Shown piece by piece: positions 10,580-10,650 of a stretch of 10,650 nt of DNA. The translations under genes and the position numbers were made by a program. The stretch is from RYN-433 sp036558265 (GTDB taxonomy: Bacteria > Planctomycetota > Phycisphaerae > Tepidisphaerales > Tepidisphaeraceae), in NCBI GenBank assembly GCA_036558265.1, contig DATBFY010000074.1, positions 1 to 10,650 on the forward strand, written 5' to 3'. The notes under the pieces were generated by a model. The model did not search any database and was not told where the DNA came from. It worked only from the letters and a program-made list of their open reading frames with translations. Positions within the stretch are counted from its first letter, which is position 1, and the number at the start of each line of letters is the position of its first letter.

Positions 10580-10650
10580 GGCCGGTACGGCTCCCGCGTG
10601 CGTGGGTGGCGCGATGTGGCGGCGGGGGTGGATGATAGCGGATGGTCGGG

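Overview
The window is GC-rich DNA that most resembles a planctomycete, probably of the Phycisphaerae or a related lineage. Three things point that way: C-terminal zinc ribbons of the form CPxCGYDLRATPxRCPECG, dockerin-type repeats combined with PEP-CTERM sorting tails, and a conserved hypothetical protein of planctomycete style at the right edge. This is inferred from protein style; no rRNA or tRNA gene is visible.

Left part (1-1354, minus strand): a molybdate module. A stand-alone Mop/TOBE molybdate-binding protein is coupled by an ATGA overlap to a ModE-type DNA-binding protein that has no Mop domains. About 200 bases on comes modA, the periplasmic molybdate-binding protein, cut by the window edge. 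The modA promoter carries a dyad very like the classical ModE operator, lying over the spacer and -10 region. Between modE and modA is a 73-base inverted repeat with 26-base arms that looks like a dispersed genomic repeat. The two proteins probably divide the work of one full-length ModE.

Next (1605-2715, plus strand): three genes chained by ATGA overlaps. They encode a small lipoprotein, a 28-residue protein that is only a zinc ribbon, and a two-helix membrane protein ending in the same ribbon. The function is unknown, but the coupling of a free ribbon to a membrane-bound one is the most unusual arrangement here.

Middle (2726-6902, minus strand): an intact SelL/AhpC-type thioredoxin-fold protein gene at the right, an internally deleted copy of its 3' half at the left, and between these direct repeats two exported-protein genes. 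One is a 660-residue frame that reads through two complete PEP-CTERM proteins in tandem, the first with a dockerin pair. The other is an SGNH/GDSL hydrolase that also ends in a PEP-CTERM-like tail. The arrangement suggests that this block was inserted, or that the region was duplicated and then decayed.

Right part (6982-10579): plsY (phospholipid synthesis), a membrane-anchored thioredoxin-like protein and a Wzx/MOP-type polysaccharide flippase on the plus strand, then a convergent conserved hypothetical gene. No transposase, integrase, CRISPR array or RNA gene was found.
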